The position numbers and the translations under genes are program-made. The notes under the pieces were generated by a model. That model was not told the DNA's origin, did no database searches, and was given only the letters and a program-made list of their open reading frames with translations. Shown piece after piece: positions 9,321-17,479 of a stretch of 34,898 bases of DNA (positions are counted from its first letter, which is position 1; every line of letters begins with the position of its first letter). This DNA comes from an uncultured Oscillospiraceae bacterium (GTDB taxonomy: Bacteria > Bacillota > Clostridia > Oscillospirales > Oscillospiraceae): the NCBI GenBank assembly GCA_944387035.1, contig CALXDJ010000020.1:1-34898 (forward strand), given 5' to 3'.

Positions 9321-10198
9321 AGCATCACCGCCTGTTCTTCGCCTTCACCGAAGCGATTCATCACGACCATGCACACCACGACGATCAGCATCATCACCAG
9401 AGAGATGGCCGCGCCCAGCTGGGGGTTGTAGGCGCCGCCCAGGAACTGTTGTTCGATGAGATCGCCCAGCATCATTTCCGTGCCGCCGCCGAGCATCTTG
9501 CTGATGGCGAAGGTGGACACGGAGGGGACAAACACCATGGTGATGCCGGAGAGCACGCCGGGCAGAGACAACGGCAGAATCACCCGCCGGAACACATGGA
9601 AGGTGTTGGCGCCCAGATCCCGGGCCGCCTCGATGAGGGAGCGGTCCAGCTTAACGATGACGGAATAGATGGGCAGGATCATGAAGGGCAGGTAGTTGTA
9701 GACCATGCCCAGCACCACAGCGCCCTGGGTGTTGATGAGCTGAAAATGGGTAATGGGCTCATAGGCCGCCGGATTGGCGGAAAGGGCCATGGCGATCTGG
9801 TTGTAAAGATCGATGAGCCCAATGCTTTGGAACAGCCGGTTCAAAAGACCGTTGTTTTCCAGAATGGACATCCAGGAGTAGGTCCGCAGCAAAAAGTTCA
9901 TCCACATGGGCAGCATGATGAGAACCATGCCCACCCGCTGAAAGCGGGGGCCTTCCCGGCTCATGAGATAGGAGATGGGATAGCCGATGAGCAGGCACAC
10001 GGCGGTGGCGATGATGGCCAGCTTGAACGAGCGGCCGAAGACCACGGCGTACGTACCCATGCGGGAGAAGTTGTCCAGAGTGAAGCTGCCGTCTGCGGTG
10101 GAGAAGGCGTAGATCACCACCAAAATGATGGGCGCCACCACAAACAGAGCTATCCACACCACATAGGGGACGGCGAACCAGGAGAGCTTATTCTTCAT
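9317..10198 (-). CDS. potB: spermidine/putrescine ABC transporter permease PotB
   Basis: Permease subunit that pairs with PotC. The chosen start is the ATG at 10198 giving [20 protein letters not shown], 293 residues. The reading frame is open further upstream, but that part overlaps the 3' end of potA and looks like shadow sequence. The first transmembrane segment begins directly after the chosen start. The EAA loop is visible as [20 protein letters not shown]. The start overlaps the end of potA by 11 bases and the stop overlaps the potC start by four, a tightly packed operon. Six hydrophobic segments fit the family. Identification is firm as a member of the PotB/PotH group. Confidence 0.93.
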   Translation of the reverse strand: MKNKLSWFAVPYVVWIALFVVAPIILVVIYAFSTADGSFTLDNFSRMGTYAVVFGRSFKLAIIATAVCLLIGYPISYLMSREGPRFQRVGMVLIMLPMWMNFLLRTYSWMSILENNGLLNRLFQSIGLIDLYNQIAMALSANPAAYEPITHFQLINTQGAVVLGMVYNYLPFMILPIYSVIVKLDRSLIEAARDLGANTFHVFRRVILPLSLPGVLSGITMVFVPSVSTFAISKMLGGGTEMMLGDLIEQQFLGGAYNPQLGAAISLVMMLIVVVCMVVMNRFGEGEEQAVML

Positions 10199-11372
10199 CC
10201 CAGCTCTCCTCCTCGTCCAGCTCGATGCTGGCGTCGTCCAGCTCATCATATTCCTCGGAGAAGGAGGAGTAGTCGCCGAACATGCCGGAATAGGCACTCT
10301 TTTTCATGACGTGGATGCCGTCGGGATCGATCTTGATGCCGATCCGGGCGCCGACAGGGGAGTGGTCCGTGGTCTGGATAAGCCACTTGAAGCCCTTGAA
10401 GTCCACAATGATATCGTACTGCATGCCCTTGAAGGTGACGTTGGTGACGGTGCCCACCAGCTGGCCCTGCTCCACGGGGACGATGTCGATGTCCTCGGGG
10501 CGGATGACCACATCCACGGGCTCGTTTTCCTCGAAGCCGCTGTCCAGGCAGGGAAATTCCCGGCCGTACATCTTCACGCACTTGTCGTGGACCATGATGC
10601 CGTCGATGATGTTGGACTCCCCGATAAAGTCCGCCACAAAGGCGTTTTTCGGCTCGTTGTAAATGTCTTCCGGGGTGCCGATCTGCTGGATGGAGCCCTT
10701 GTCCATGACCACGATGGTGTCGGACATGGTCAGAGCTTCCTCCTGGTCATGCGTGACATAAATAAAGGTGATGCCCACCTGCTGCTGGATGCGCTTGAGC
10801 TCGATCTGCATGTCCTTGCGCAGCTTCAGGTCCAGTGCGCCCAGGGGCTCGTCCAAAAGCAGGACCTTGGGGCGGTTGACCAGGGCGCGGGCAATGGCCA
10901 CCCGCTGCTGCTGGCCGCCGGAGAGGGCGTCAGGCTTGCGGTTTTCAAAGCCTTTGAGGCTGATGATCTCCAGCATCTCCATGACCCGGTCGTGAATTTC
11001 CTTTTCCGGAATTTTGACCTTCTTTTTCCCGGTGGGATCGGCAGGGTCTGCCCGGCGCTGCATCCGCAATCCGAAGGCGATGTTTTCAAAGACGTTCAGG
11101 TGCGGAAACAGGGCATACTTCTGAAAGACCGTGTTGATCTGCCGCTGATGGGGCGGAACGTCATTAATCCTCACACCGTCGAACAGGACGTCTCCCGACG
11201 TAGGTGTCGTGAAGCCGCCGATGATCCGCAGAGTGGTGGTCTTGCCACACCCGCTGGGTCCGAGCAATGTGAGGAATTCTTTGTCATTGATATAAAGGTT
11301 GACGTTGTTCAATACAGGTTCGTCGTCAAACGCCATGCACAGATCACGCAGGCGAATCAACTCTTTGGACAT
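10188..11372 (-). CDS. potA: spermidine/putrescine ABC transporter ATP-binding protein
   Basis: ATPase that drives polyamine import. From the ATG at 11372 the protein has 394 residues: Walker [10 protein letters not shown] at 38-46, ABC signature LSGGQ at 150-154, Walker B VLLLDEP at about 170-176, and a C-terminal TOBE-type regulatory domain ([11 protein letters not shown]). A 16-residue basic insertion with [10 protein letters not shown] lies at about 106-121, between the Q-loop and the signature. The C-terminus is strongly acidic and runs into the potB start. The reading frame continues 42 codons upstream of the chosen start, but GGGGGAGG right before 11372 and the standard N-terminus [11 protein letters not shown] favour this ATG. 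It is the first gene of potABCD behind the promoter at 11464-11492. Confidence 0.95.
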   Translation of the reverse strand: MSKELIRLRDLCMAFDDEPVLNNVNLYINDKEFLTLLGPSGCGKTTTLRIIGGFTTPTSGDVLFDGVRINDVPPHQRQINTVFQKYALFPHLNVFENIAFGLRMQRRADPADPTGKKKVKIPEKEIHDRVMEMLEIISLKGFENRKPDALSGGQQQRVAIARALVNRPKVLLLDEPLGALDLKLRKDMQIELKRIQQQVGITFIYVTHDQEEALTMSDTIVVMDKGSIQQIGTPEDIYNEPKNAFVADFIGESNIIDGIMVHDKCVKMYGREFPCLDSGFEENEPVDVVIRPEDIDIVPVEQGQLVGTVTNVTFKGMQYDIIVDFKGFKWLIQTTDHSPVGARIGIKIDPDGIHVMKKSAYSGMFGDYSSFSEEYDELDDASIELDEEESWDEE

Positions 11373-11463
11373 GTATCCTCCCCCGTTTCTGAATAAGTTA
11401 TCATAAATACGCCTCTTTTCTCTGTTGAGGGGGAACCTTTCACGTCGAAATTCAGCACTATGA

Positions 11464-11492
11464 ACTATATCGAACCTGTCCGCAAAAGTCAA
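11464..11492 (-). promoter_or_regulatory. sigma-A type promoter of potABCD
   Basis: On the minus strand TTGACT (11487-11492) and TATAGT (11464-11469) are separated by exactly 17 bases, five of six consensus matches in each box. It lies about 90 bases upstream of the potA ATG, leaving a leader of roughly 85 bases. No clear operator was recognised. Confidence 0.85.
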
Positions 11493-11518
11493 GGGCAACG
11501 GGGCATTTCACCGGAATT

Positions 11519-12481
11519 TTACGGTGCGGAAAAGTACTTGTCCCGGAAGGGAACGGCTTCCACGCAGAACGTGCGGTTTTGCAGATAGTCCAAAAGCCCG
11601 GCGGGGGAGGAAAAGGCAAAGCGCAGCTTGTAGGAATACAGGGCCTGACGGGTCTCGCCGTAGCGGCGGTTGACATCGCCCCGGCCGTACTTGCCGTCTC
11701 CCAGCAGGGGACAGCCCAGATGGGCCATGGAGACGCGAATTTGATGGGTCCGGCCGGTGAGCAGGCGGCATTCCACCAGGGACAGCTCACCCCGGGACTC
11801 CAGGGTGCGGTACAGGGTGACGGCGGTTTTGCCGCCGGGAATGGGATGATCGAAGAAGGTGACTTCCTTTTTCGCCTCATCCTTGCGCAAAAAGCCTTCC
11901 ACCCGGCCTTCGGCGAGGCGGGGGCGGCCCACCGTTACGCACAGATAGGATTTCTCCAGTTCGTGATTTTTAATCTTCTCGTTGATGATCCGCAGGGTCT
12001 CGGCGTTTTTGGCGGCGATGACAATGCCGCCGGTGTTGCGGTCAATGCGGTTGCACAGCGCCGGGGCGAAGGCATTTTCCCACTTGGGATTCCATTCCTT
12101 TTTCTGATAGAGGTAGGCCTGGATGTGATTGATGAGGGTGTTGACCTTCTCGGTTTCGTCGGCGTGGACCACCATGCCGGGGCGCTTGTCCACCAACAGG
12201 AGGTTCTCGTCCTCATAGACCAGATTCAGCTGGGGACGGAACACGGACAAAAAGAGATTTTCCTCCGTGGGCTTGTCAAAGAACTCATCATTGATATATA
12301 ATTGTAAAATATCTCCCACGCACAGGCGGGTATCCCGCTTGGAGCCCTTGCCGTTGACCTTGATCCGCTTGAGACGGATGTATTTTTGCAGCAGGGCAGG
12401 GGGGAGCAGGGGCAGATTCCGGGCCACAAAACGGTCCAGGCGCTGTCCGGCATCATTTTTTCCAATGGTAAATTCCCGCAT
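11519..12481 (-). CDS. RluA/RluD-family 23S rRNA pseudouridine synthase
   Basis: Enzyme that isomerises specific uridines in rRNA to pseudouridine. The chosen ATG at 12481 gives 320 residues, with GAGGAGG just upstream; the frame stays open further upstream but runs through shadow of the genes on the other strand. An S4 RNA-binding domain occupies about residues 1-65 (KYIRLKRIKVNGK). The catalytic motif is RIDRNTGGIVIAAKN at 145-159, with the nucleophile Asp147. The second family motif GRTHQIRVSMAHLGCPLLGD is near the C-terminus. This matches the RluA/RluC/RluD superfamily; which uridine is modified cannot be assigned from sequence. It has its own promoter, divergent from the orphan gene at 12566. 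Confidence 0.92.
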   Translation of the reverse strand: MREFTIGKNDAGQRLDRFVARNLPLLPPALLQKYIRLKRIKVNGKGSKRDTRLCVGDILQLYINDEFFDKPTEENLFLSVFRPQLNLVYEDENLLLVDKRPGMVVHADETEKVNTLINHIQAYLYQKKEWNPKWENAFAPALCNRIDRNTGGIVIAAKNAETLRIINEKIKNHELEKSYLCVTVGRPRLAEGRVEGFLRKDEAKKEVTFFDHPIPGGKTAVTLYRTLESRGELSLVECRLLTGRTHQIRVSMAHLGCPLLGDGKYGRGDVNRRYGETRQALYSYKLRFAFSSPAGLLDYLQNRTFCVEAVPFRDKYFSAP

Positions 12482-12514
12482 GGCGAGCCTCCTCGACAAA
12501 GATGGATCGCTTTT

Positions 12515-12543
12515 ATCATAGCGAATTGCCCTGCGGTTGTAAA
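12515..12543 (-). promoter_or_regulatory. sigma-A type promoter of the pseudouridine synthase gene
   Basis: Minus strand TTTACA (12538-12543) and TATGAT (12515-12520) with a 17-base spacer, about 35 bases before the start codon. The opposite strand in the same gap shows no equally good promoter for the divergent orphan gene. Confidence 0.75.
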
Positions 12544-12565
12544 GACTTTCAAAAGGAGGCACACT

Positions 12566-12994
12566 ATGTACGAGGAACTGCTGCCATCCATTCAGGAGCG
12601 GGAGGCGTGGCTCAAAGCCTTCGGACGGCAGACCTACCGGGACGCCTTCCGCTCCTATACGGAGCGGTTTGGGCCGCTGTATATGGAAGCTGCGCGCAAT
12701 TGCGGGGATCCGGCGGACCTGGCCCAAAAACTGCTGGATGGGCTGGAGCGCGGCTGGCGTGCACAGCGGTTCTGGCGCCGGGGCGTGGTCCGGGCGGAGG
12801 AGAAGCAGATGGTGGTGGTGTATCTTTCCCCCATGCTGCTGGGGCTGGAGGAGCCGGCATGTCAAAGCCTTGCCCAGGCCCTGATGGAGCAGTGGGCGGC
12901 CCGCTGGCCCGGCGACAGGTACACCATGGCGCCCTACGATCAGATCCAGGCGGGCTTCCGCAACGCCATCATGGGCATCGAGCTGCGGAGATAA
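12566..12994 (+). CDS. conserved-looking protein of unknown function (142 aa)
   Basis: I do not recognise this family. The ATG at 12566 is preceded by AAAGGAGG at good spacing, so the gene is very likely real even though the frame is open upstream. The 142-residue product is soluble-looking, rich in Trp, Tyr and Arg, and has no signal peptide or transmembrane segment. Visible features are an N-terminal helical part (YEELLPSIQEREAWLKAFG), a central strand YLSPMLLGLEEP, and a C-terminal segment WPGDRYTMAPYDQIQAGFRN. It lies alone between a divergent pseudouridine synthase and the yceD-rpmF promoter, which overlaps its 3' flank. No terminator with a T run separates it from yceD. Confidence 0.75.
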   Translation: MYEELLPSIQEREAWLKAFGRQTYRDAFRSYTERFGPLYMEAARNCGDPADLAQKLLDGLERGWRAQRFWRRGVVRAEEKQMVVVYLSPMLLGLEEPACQSLAQALMEQWAARWPGDRYTMAPYDQIQAGFRNAIMGIELRR

Positions 12995-13028
12995 GCGGAA
13001 AAAAATACCCGGTTTTTGAAAAAAATGT

Positions 13029-13057
13029 TTGACAACCGGGGATGGACCCCTTATAAT
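13029..13057 (+). promoter_or_regulatory. perfect-consensus sigma-A promoter of yceD-rpmF
   Basis: TTGACA (13029-13034), 17 bases, TATAAT (13052-13057): both boxes match consensus in all six positions. Transcription would begin near 13064, giving a very short leader of about 20 bases before yceD. An inverted repeat CCCGGTT (13008-13014) / AACCGGG (13034-13040) overlaps the -35 box. Confidence 0.92.
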
Positions 13058-13084
13058 ACTAATCGTGTCATTACGAGGTGGCTT

Positions 13085-13594
13085 ATGCTTTTTGACGTAA
13101 AACCCATTTTGCATACGCCCGGCAAGCAGCTGGACTTCCAGTTTGCGCTGGATCTGTCCGACCTGGAATTCGGCGGCCGCCATCCCATCAGCCGGCCGGT
13201 GGAAGTCACCGGCAGCGTGCGCAACAGCGCCGATGTGCTGAGTCTGGAGATGACGGCCCGCACCACGCTGGACGCTGTGTGCGACCGCTGCGGGAAGGAA
13301 TTCCTTCAGGACAAGGAAATCACGTACAGCTGCATGCTGGCCGAAGAGCTCCAGAACGAGGACAATGATGAAATCGTCCTGCTGACGGACGGAGAGGTGG
13401 ACCTGGGCGATCTGGCCCGGACCGCTTTCATCCTCGGAATGGACACAAAAACTCTGTGCTCCGAAGACTGCAAGGGGCTTTGCCCCCGGTGCGGTGCTGA
13501 TTTGAACCTGGGCCCGTGTTCCTGCAAAAAGGAAGTGGATCCGCGTTTGGCAGTGCTGGCCAAGCTCTTGGAGGACAAACCGAATAAACAATAA
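13085..13594 (+). CDS. yceD: YceD/DUF177 family protein (23S rRNA accumulation protein)
   Basis: DUF177 proteins are encoded next to rpmF in most bacteria and are linked to 23S rRNA maturation or accumulation. The chosen ATG at 13085 gives 169 residues with a GAGGTGG site; the open frame upstream lies across the promoter and is discarded. Two cysteine pairs are visible: CDRC at 66-69, and a cluster CSEDCKGLCPRCG at 125-137 followed by CSC, probably metal-binding as in the Gram-positive members. It is followed after 47 bases by rpmF, the canonical arrangement, and both are driven by the very strong promoter upstream. The family is firm; the molecular activity is not established by this sequence. 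Confidence 0.9.
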   Translation: MLFDVKPILHTPGKQLDFQFALDLSDLEFGGRHPISRPVEVTGSVRNSADVLSLEMTARTTLDAVCDRCGKEFLQDKEITYSCMLAEELQNEDNDEIVLLTDGEVDLGDLARTAFILGMDTKTLCSEDCKGLCPRCGADLNLGPCSCKKEVDPRLAVLAKLLEDKPNKQ

Positions 13595-13641
13595 GGACGG
13601 GCCACACTCCCGGGCCTTTGTAAGATCAAGGAGGTGTCACA

Positions 13642-13836
13642 ATGGCAGTACCTAAGGGAAAAGTGTCCAAAGCAAGACGCGACAAGCGGCGCAGCTCCAC
13701 CTGGAAGCTGGCGGCTCCCGGTCTCGTCGCATGCCCGAAATGCGGTGCGATGCACCTGCCTCACAGAATGTGCCAGGAGTGCGGTACTTACAACGGCCGC
13801 GAGGTGAAGGTTGTCAAGTCCGTCGTCGCAAAATAA
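13642..13836 (+). CDS. rpmF: 50S ribosomal protein L32 (zinc-binding form)
   Basis: L32 is a small protein of the large ribosomal subunit. The 64-residue sequence begins MAVPKGKVSKARRDKRR, the universal L32 start. It carries two cysteine pairs, CPKC and CQEC, so it is the zinc-dependent (C+) form. GGAGGTG precedes the ATG. It forms a two-gene unit with yceD and ends at a strong intrinsic terminator 15 bases after the stop. The initiator and length (57-65 residues is normal) are unambiguous. Confidence 0.98.
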   Translation: MAVPKGKVSKARRDKRRSSTWKLAAPGLVACPKCGAMHLPHRMCQECGTYNGREVKVVKSVVAK

Positions 13837-13850
13837 GGATCTGCATGCCT

Positions 13851-13889
13851 GCAAGGAGGGAAGAGTGTCTCTTCCCTCCTTGCTTTTTG
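13851..13889 (+). terminator. strong intrinsic terminator after rpmF
   Basis: Perfect 15-bp stem GCAAGGAGGGAAGAG (13851-13865) with its complement (13869-13883), loop TGT, followed by TTTTT. Confidence 0.95.
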
Positions 13890-13891
13890 TC

Positions 13892-13920
13892 TTGCCATCC
13901 GTGGGATGGCTGGGTATAAT
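13892..13920 (+). promoter_or_regulatory. sigma-A type promoter of der-plsY-gpsA
   Basis: TTGCCA (13892-13897), 17-base spacer, TATAAT (13915-13920), starting three bases after the T run of the rpmF terminator and about 30 bases before the der start codon. Confidence 0.85.
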
Positions 13921-13949
13921 AATGAGAAACAAGAAAGGAAGTGGAGCCG

Positions 13950-15275
13950 ATGAAACCTGTCGTCGCCATTGTTGGGCGGCCCAACGTGGGGAAATCCATG
14001 TTGTTCAATAAGCTCACCGGCAAGCGGCTTTCCATTGTGGAGGATACGCCGGGCGTCACCCGGGACCGGATCTACGGGGAGACGGACTGGAACGGGCGGA
14101 CCTTTACCATTGTCGATACCGGCGGTATTGAACCCCGGGCAGACAGCGAGATTCTGGAGTTTATGCGCCGTCAGGCGGAGATCGCCATTGATAACGCCAC
14201 GGTGATCATTTTCCTCACGGATATCCGGACGGGCCTGACCGCCTCGGACCAGGAGGTTGCCAATATGCTGCTGCGCAGCGGCAAGCCCATTGTGCTGGCA
14301 GTGAACAAGATGGACTCCACCGGTGCGCCGGACCCGGATTTCTACGAGTTTTACAATCTGGGCCTGGGTGATCCCATTGCCGTTTCCGCCGTTCACGGCC
14401 ACGGCACCGGTGATCTGCTGGACGCCTGCGTGCAGTATTTCCCGCCGGAAGAGGAAGAGGAGGAAGAGGACGACGCCATCAAGGTGGCCGTCATCGGCAA
14501 GCCCAACGCCGGCAAATCCTCTCTCATCAACAAGATCCTGGGGGAGGAGCGGGTGATCGTCTCCAACGTGGCGGGCACCACCCGGGACGCCATCGACTCC
14601 CGCTTTGAAAATGACAAGGGCTCCTTCATCTTCATCGACACCGCCGGTATGCGCAAGAAGTCCAAGGTGGAGGAGGACATTGAGCGTTACAGCGTCCTGC
14701 GGGCCACCATGGCCATTGAGCGGGCGGATGTGTGCCTCATCATGATCGACGCCACCGAGGGCGTCACGGAGCAGGATACCAAGGTGGCGGGTCTGGCCCA
14801 CGAGGCGGGCAAGGCCAGCATCATCGTGGTGAACAAGTGGGACCTGGTCGAAAAGGACGACAAGACCATGGACAAGATGCGCCAGAAAGTCCGCCAGGAC
14901 CTGGCCTTCATGAGCTATGCGCCCATCCTCTTCATCTCCGCCAAGACCGGCCAGAGAGTGGACCGGCTCTTCGAGCTCATCGACTACGTCTCCAACCAGG
15001 CCTCTACCCGGATTACCACGGGCATGCTCAACAACGTCCTCTCCGACGCCCAGACCCGGGTGCAGCCGCCCTCCGACAAGGGCCGCCGCCTGAAGATCTA
15101 CTATATGACTCAGGTGGGCATCCGGCCGCCGCATTTTGTGGTGTTCTGCAACGACGCGCGGCTGTTCCATTTCTCCTACCAGAGATATCTGGAAAACTGC
15201 ATCCGCAATACCTTCGGCCTGGAGGGGACGCCCATTATCCTCTCTATCCGGCAAAAGGGTGAAAAGGAGGAGTAA
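13950..15275 (+). CDS. der: ribosome-assembly GTPase Der (EngA)
   Basis: Essential GTPase with two G domains in tandem that assists 50S subunit assembly. In the 441-residue protein the first P-loop GRPNVGKS is at 9-16 and the second GKPNAGKS at 183-190. Each is followed by its DTxG motif (DTGGIEPR, DTAGMRKKSK) and NKxD motif (NKMD, NKWD). The domains are joined by a highly acidic linker of consecutive Glu and Asp residues near 168-178. A C-terminal KH-like RNA-binding domain closes the protein. The ATG at 13950 is chosen over a GTG nine bases upstream because AAAGGAAGTGG then has normal spacing. The plsY start lies two bases after the stop codon, so the three genes are probably one operon. 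Confidence 0.97.
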   Translation: MKPVVAIVGRPNVGKSMLFNKLTGKRLSIVEDTPGVTRDRIYGETDWNGRTFTIVDTGGIEPRADSEILEFMRRQAEIAIDNATVIIFLTDIRTGLTASDQEVANMLLRSGKPIVLAVNKMDSTGAPDPDFYEFYNLGLGDPIAVSAVHGHGTGDLLDACVQYFPPEEEEEEEDDAIKVAVIGKPNAGKSSLINKILGEERVIVSNVAGTTRDAIDSRFENDKGSFIFIDTAGMRKKSKVEEDIERYSVLRATMAIERADVCLIMIDATEGVTEQDTKVAGLAHEAGKASIIVVNKWDLVEKDDKTMDKMRQKVRQDLAFMSYAPILFISAKTGQRVDRLFELIDYVSNQASTRITTGMLNNVLSDAQTRVQPPSDKGRRLKIYYMTQVGIRPPHFVVFCNDARLFHFSYQRYLENCIRNTFGLEGTPIILSIRQKGEKEE

Positions 15276-15277
15276 AC

Positions 15278-15979
15278 ATGGGCGCAGTGGTAGGGTTTCT
15301 CCTCTCCCGGATGGAGCTGTGGCTGGTAGCCGCAATTGCATACTTCTGCGGCTGCTTCAACGGCGCGGTCATCATCTCCAAGTATATCCTGCGGGATGAT
15401 GTCCGTACCCACGGCAGCGGGAATGCGGGACTGACCAATTTTTACCGCACCTTCGGCGGCCCCCTGACCCTGGTGGTGATCCTGTGCGATGTGCTCAAGG
15501 CAGTGGTGGCCATTCTGATCGCCGCGAAAATCGGCAGCGGATTTGACCCGCGCATGATGCCGGATGTGCCTCTGGATGCGCAGATGGCAGCTTTTTACGT
15601 GGTCCTGTTCAAGTACTGGGCAGCGCTGTTCTGCCTGCTGGGTCATATGTTCCCCTGCATGTTCCATTTCAAGGGCGGCAAGGGCATCCTCTCCGGCGGC
15701 GCCATCGCGCTGATGATGGATTGGCGCATTGCCCTGGTGGTCTGGGGCGGATTTTTGGTTCTGGCGATTCTGACCCGGTACGTGTCCCTGGGATCTCTTT
15801 GGGCAGGCGCCAGCTTTCCCTTTATCTCCTGGTATTGCTACCCGAACCCGATCATTGTGGTGCTGGCCTTTGTCATCGGCGGTCTGGTGGTCTGGCAGCA
15901 CCGGGGCAATGCCAAGCGGCTTCTCACCGGTACGGAACGGAAGTTCAGCTTCCACAGAAAAACGGAGGGCTCAACATGA
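15278..15979 (+). CDS. plsY: acyl-phosphate glycerol-3-phosphate acyltransferase PlsY
   Basis: Membrane enzyme that transfers an acyl group from acyl-phosphate to glycerol 3-phosphate, the first step of phospholipid synthesis in most Bacillota. It has 233 residues, slightly longer than the common ~200. Several hydrophobic segments are visible, beginning LWLVAAIAYFCGCFNGAVII. Catalytic motif 1 reads HGSGNAGLTNFYR at about 45-57; the classic form is GSGNxGATN, so Ala is replaced by Leu here. The motif FKGGKGILSGG near residue 129 is the glycerol-phosphate site. GAAAAGGAGG precedes the ATG. Its stop overlaps the gpsA start (ATGA), coupling synthesis of the enzyme with that of glycerol 3-phosphate supply. 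Confidence 0.94.
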   Translation: MGAVVGFLLSRMELWLVAAIAYFCGCFNGAVIISKYILRDDVRTHGSGNAGLTNFYRTFGGPLTLVVILCDVLKAVVAILIAAKIGSGFDPRMMPDVPLDAQMAAFYVVLFKYWAALFCLLGHMFPCMFHFKGGKGILSGGAIALMMDWRIALVVWGGFLVLAILTRYVSLGSLWAGASFPFISWYCYPNPIIVVLAFVIGGLVVWQHRGNAKRLLTGTERKFSFHRKTEGST

Positions 15980-16980
15980 AAACGGTGGTCTTGGGCAGCG
16001 GCGGCTGGGGCACGGCCCTGAGCCAGGTTCTCTGCGACAACGGTCACAATGTGACACTCTGGTCCCATAATCCCGACAAGGCGGCAGCCATGGCTGAGAG
16101 CCGGGAAAATCCTCTGCTCCCGGGTGTGTGCCTGCCGGATGCTCTGCACATTACCGGCGACCTTGCCTGTCTGGAAGGGGCGGAGATGGTGGTGTGCGCT
16201 TCGCCGTCCTTCGCCGTGCGGCAGACCGGGCGCAAGGCTGCGCCTTACCTGCGTCCCGAGACGGTGCTGGTGTCCGTATCCAAGGGCATCGAGCGGGATA
16301 CCAACCTGCGCATGAGCCAGATTTTGCAGGAAGAGACCAAGAATATCTGTAAAGTGGTAGCCCTTTCCGGCCCTTCCCACGCCGAAGAAGTGGGCGTTCG
16401 GATGCCCACGGGCTGCGTGTCCGCCTGCATGGACCGGGCTGCGGCGCGGTTTGTCCAGGACGCCTTTATGAATGACTACTTCCGCGTCTATACCAGCTAC
16501 GATATCGTGGGCGTGGAGCTCTCCGGCGCGCTGAAAAACGTGGTGGCGCTGAGCTGCGGCATCTGCAGCGGCCTGGGATATCAGGATAATACCAAGGCCC
16601 TGCTCATGACCCGGGCTATGGCGGAGATGACCCGCCTGGGCGAGCAGCTGGGCGGTACCCGGCGGACCTTCGGGGGCCTGGCGGGCATGGGAGATCTCAT
16701 TGTTACCTGTACCTCCATGCACTCCCGGAACAACCGCGCCGGTATTCTGATCGGCCAGGGCAAGTCGGTCCAGGAGGCCATGGATCAGGTGGGCGCCGTG
16801 GTGGAAGGATATTACGCCGCCGAGAGTGTCCATCAGCTCTCCCAAAACGAGGGCGTGGAGATGCCCATCTGCGAGTGCGTTTACAAGATTCTCTATCACG
16901 GCATGAAGGCCCGGGACGCCGTGGGTGAACTCATGGGCCGCGCCAAAAAGGACGAGCTTCTGGAACGGACCTGGATGTAA
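15976..16980 (+). CDS. gpsA: NAD(P)-dependent glycerol-3-phosphate dehydrogenase
   Basis: GpsA reduces dihydroxyacetone phosphate to sn-glycerol 3-phosphate, the backbone used by PlsY encoded just upstream. The 334-residue protein starts MKTVVLGSGGWGTALS, the Rossmann dinucleotide site at residues 7-12. SVSKGIE and LSGPSHAEEV follow, and then the catalytic-lysine region GALKNVVALSCGICSGLGY. The C-terminal motif MPICECVYKIL is also typical. The start ATG at 15976 overlaps the plsY stop in ATGA; a longer open frame upstream lies within plsY and is shadow. A GGAGGG site lies about six bases before the start. The gene ends before a good terminator. Confidence 0.96.
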   Translation: MKTVVLGSGGWGTALSQVLCDNGHNVTLWSHNPDKAAAMAESRENPLLPGVCLPDALHITGDLACLEGAEMVVCASPSFAVRQTGRKAAPYLRPETVLVSVSKGIERDTNLRMSQILQEETKNICKVVALSGPSHAEEVGVRMPTGCVSACMDRAAARFVQDAFMNDYFRVYTSYDIVGVELSGALKNVVALSCGICSGLGYQDNTKALLMTRAMAEMTRLGEQLGGTRRTFGGLAGMGDLIVTCTSMHSRNNRAGILIGQGKSVQEAMDQVGAVVEGYYAAESVHQLSQNEGVEMPICECVYKILYHGMKARDAVGELMGRAKKDELLERTWM

Positions 16981-17002
16981 GAAATAACACAGAATAAAAA
17001 GC

Positions 17003-17034
17003 AAACCGGAAGGACAGCAGTCCTTCCGGTTTTG
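17003..17034 (+). terminator. intrinsic terminator after gpsA
   Basis: Perfect 13-bp stem AAACCGGAAGGAC (17003-17015) with its complement (17020-17032), loop AGCA, merging into TTTTG. Ends the der-plsY-gpsA unit. Confidence 0.92.
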
Positions 17035-17059
17035 TTCGGTATATGCAAGCGGGGAGGGT

Positions 17060-17090
17060 AGAAGAAAATCCCGGACCGAAGTCCGGGATT
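17060..17090 (-). terminator. intrinsic terminator after rpmB
   Basis: In minus orientation a 10-bp stem AATCCCGGAC / GTCCGGGATT (17067-17090) with a TTCG tetraloop is followed by TTCTTC. It starts 14 bases after the rpmB stop and converges with the gpsA terminator. Confidence 0.88.
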
Positions 17091-17103
17091 CTGTTTGTCC
17101 AAG

Positions 17104-17292
17104 TCAGACCGCTCTGGTGACTTTACCGGAACGCATACACCGGGTACAAACATACACATGGCGGGGGGAACCGTCGACGATCGCCTTCACACGCTTCACA
17201 TTGGGCTTCCAGGGACGATTGGAACGCCGGTGAGAGTGGGACACCTGAATGCCGAAGCTCACGCCCTTGTCGCAAAACTCGCACTTAGCCAT
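17104..17292 (-). CDS. rpmB: 50S ribosomal protein L28 (zinc-binding form)
   Basis: Small ribosomal protein of the large subunit, 62 residues from the ATG at 17292, which is preceded by GGAGGTG. The sequence starts MAKCEFCDKGVSFG and contains VSHSHRRSNRPWKPN, both diagnostic of L28. Cysteine pairs CEFC and CTRC show it is the zinc-binding (C+) type, matching the L32 in this window. The longer frame upstream of the chosen start covers the promoter region and is not coding. The gene is monocistronic, with its own promoter (17349-17377) and terminator. Confidence 0.97.
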   Translation of the reverse strand: MAKCEFCDKGVSFGIQVSHSHRRSNRPWKPNVKRVKAIVDGSPRHVYVCTRCMRSGKVTRAV

Positions 17293-17348
17293 CCGTTGCA
17301 CCTCCTTGCTGTTGCGTACTTCCATGCCCAGTAACAGGCACAGCTGAT

Positions 17349-17377
17349 ATAATACCAGAAATATTTCGAAAATGCAA
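17349..17377 (-). promoter_or_regulatory. sigma-A type promoter of rpmB
   Basis: Minus strand TTGCAT (17372-17377), 17-base spacer, TATTAT (17349-17354). The region between rpmB and hprK is A+T-rich here, in contrast to its surroundings. Confidence 0.82.
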
Positions 17378-17444
17378 GAAGAATTTTCAAAAAATTTTGA
17401 TTCTTTTTTTCGGGGGCTTTCCGGGCCCGGAACGGGGGAAAGTG

Positions 17445-17473
17445 TTGCGGAAGCGGGGAATTTCATATATAAT
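17445..17473 (+). promoter_or_regulatory. sigma-A type promoter of the hprK gene run
   Basis: TTGCGG (17445-17450), 17-base spacer, TATAAT (17468-17473). Transcription would begin near 17480, about 100 bases before hprK. It is the only strong promoter I see before the run hprK to dnaE. Confidence 0.8.
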
Positions 17474-17479
17474 AAAAAC

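Noticed and set aside
12386-12565. Upstream extension of the 142-residue orphan to a TTG at 12386
   Set aside because: It would overlap the start of the divergent pseudouridine synthase and its promoter; AAAGGAGG points to the ATG at 12566.
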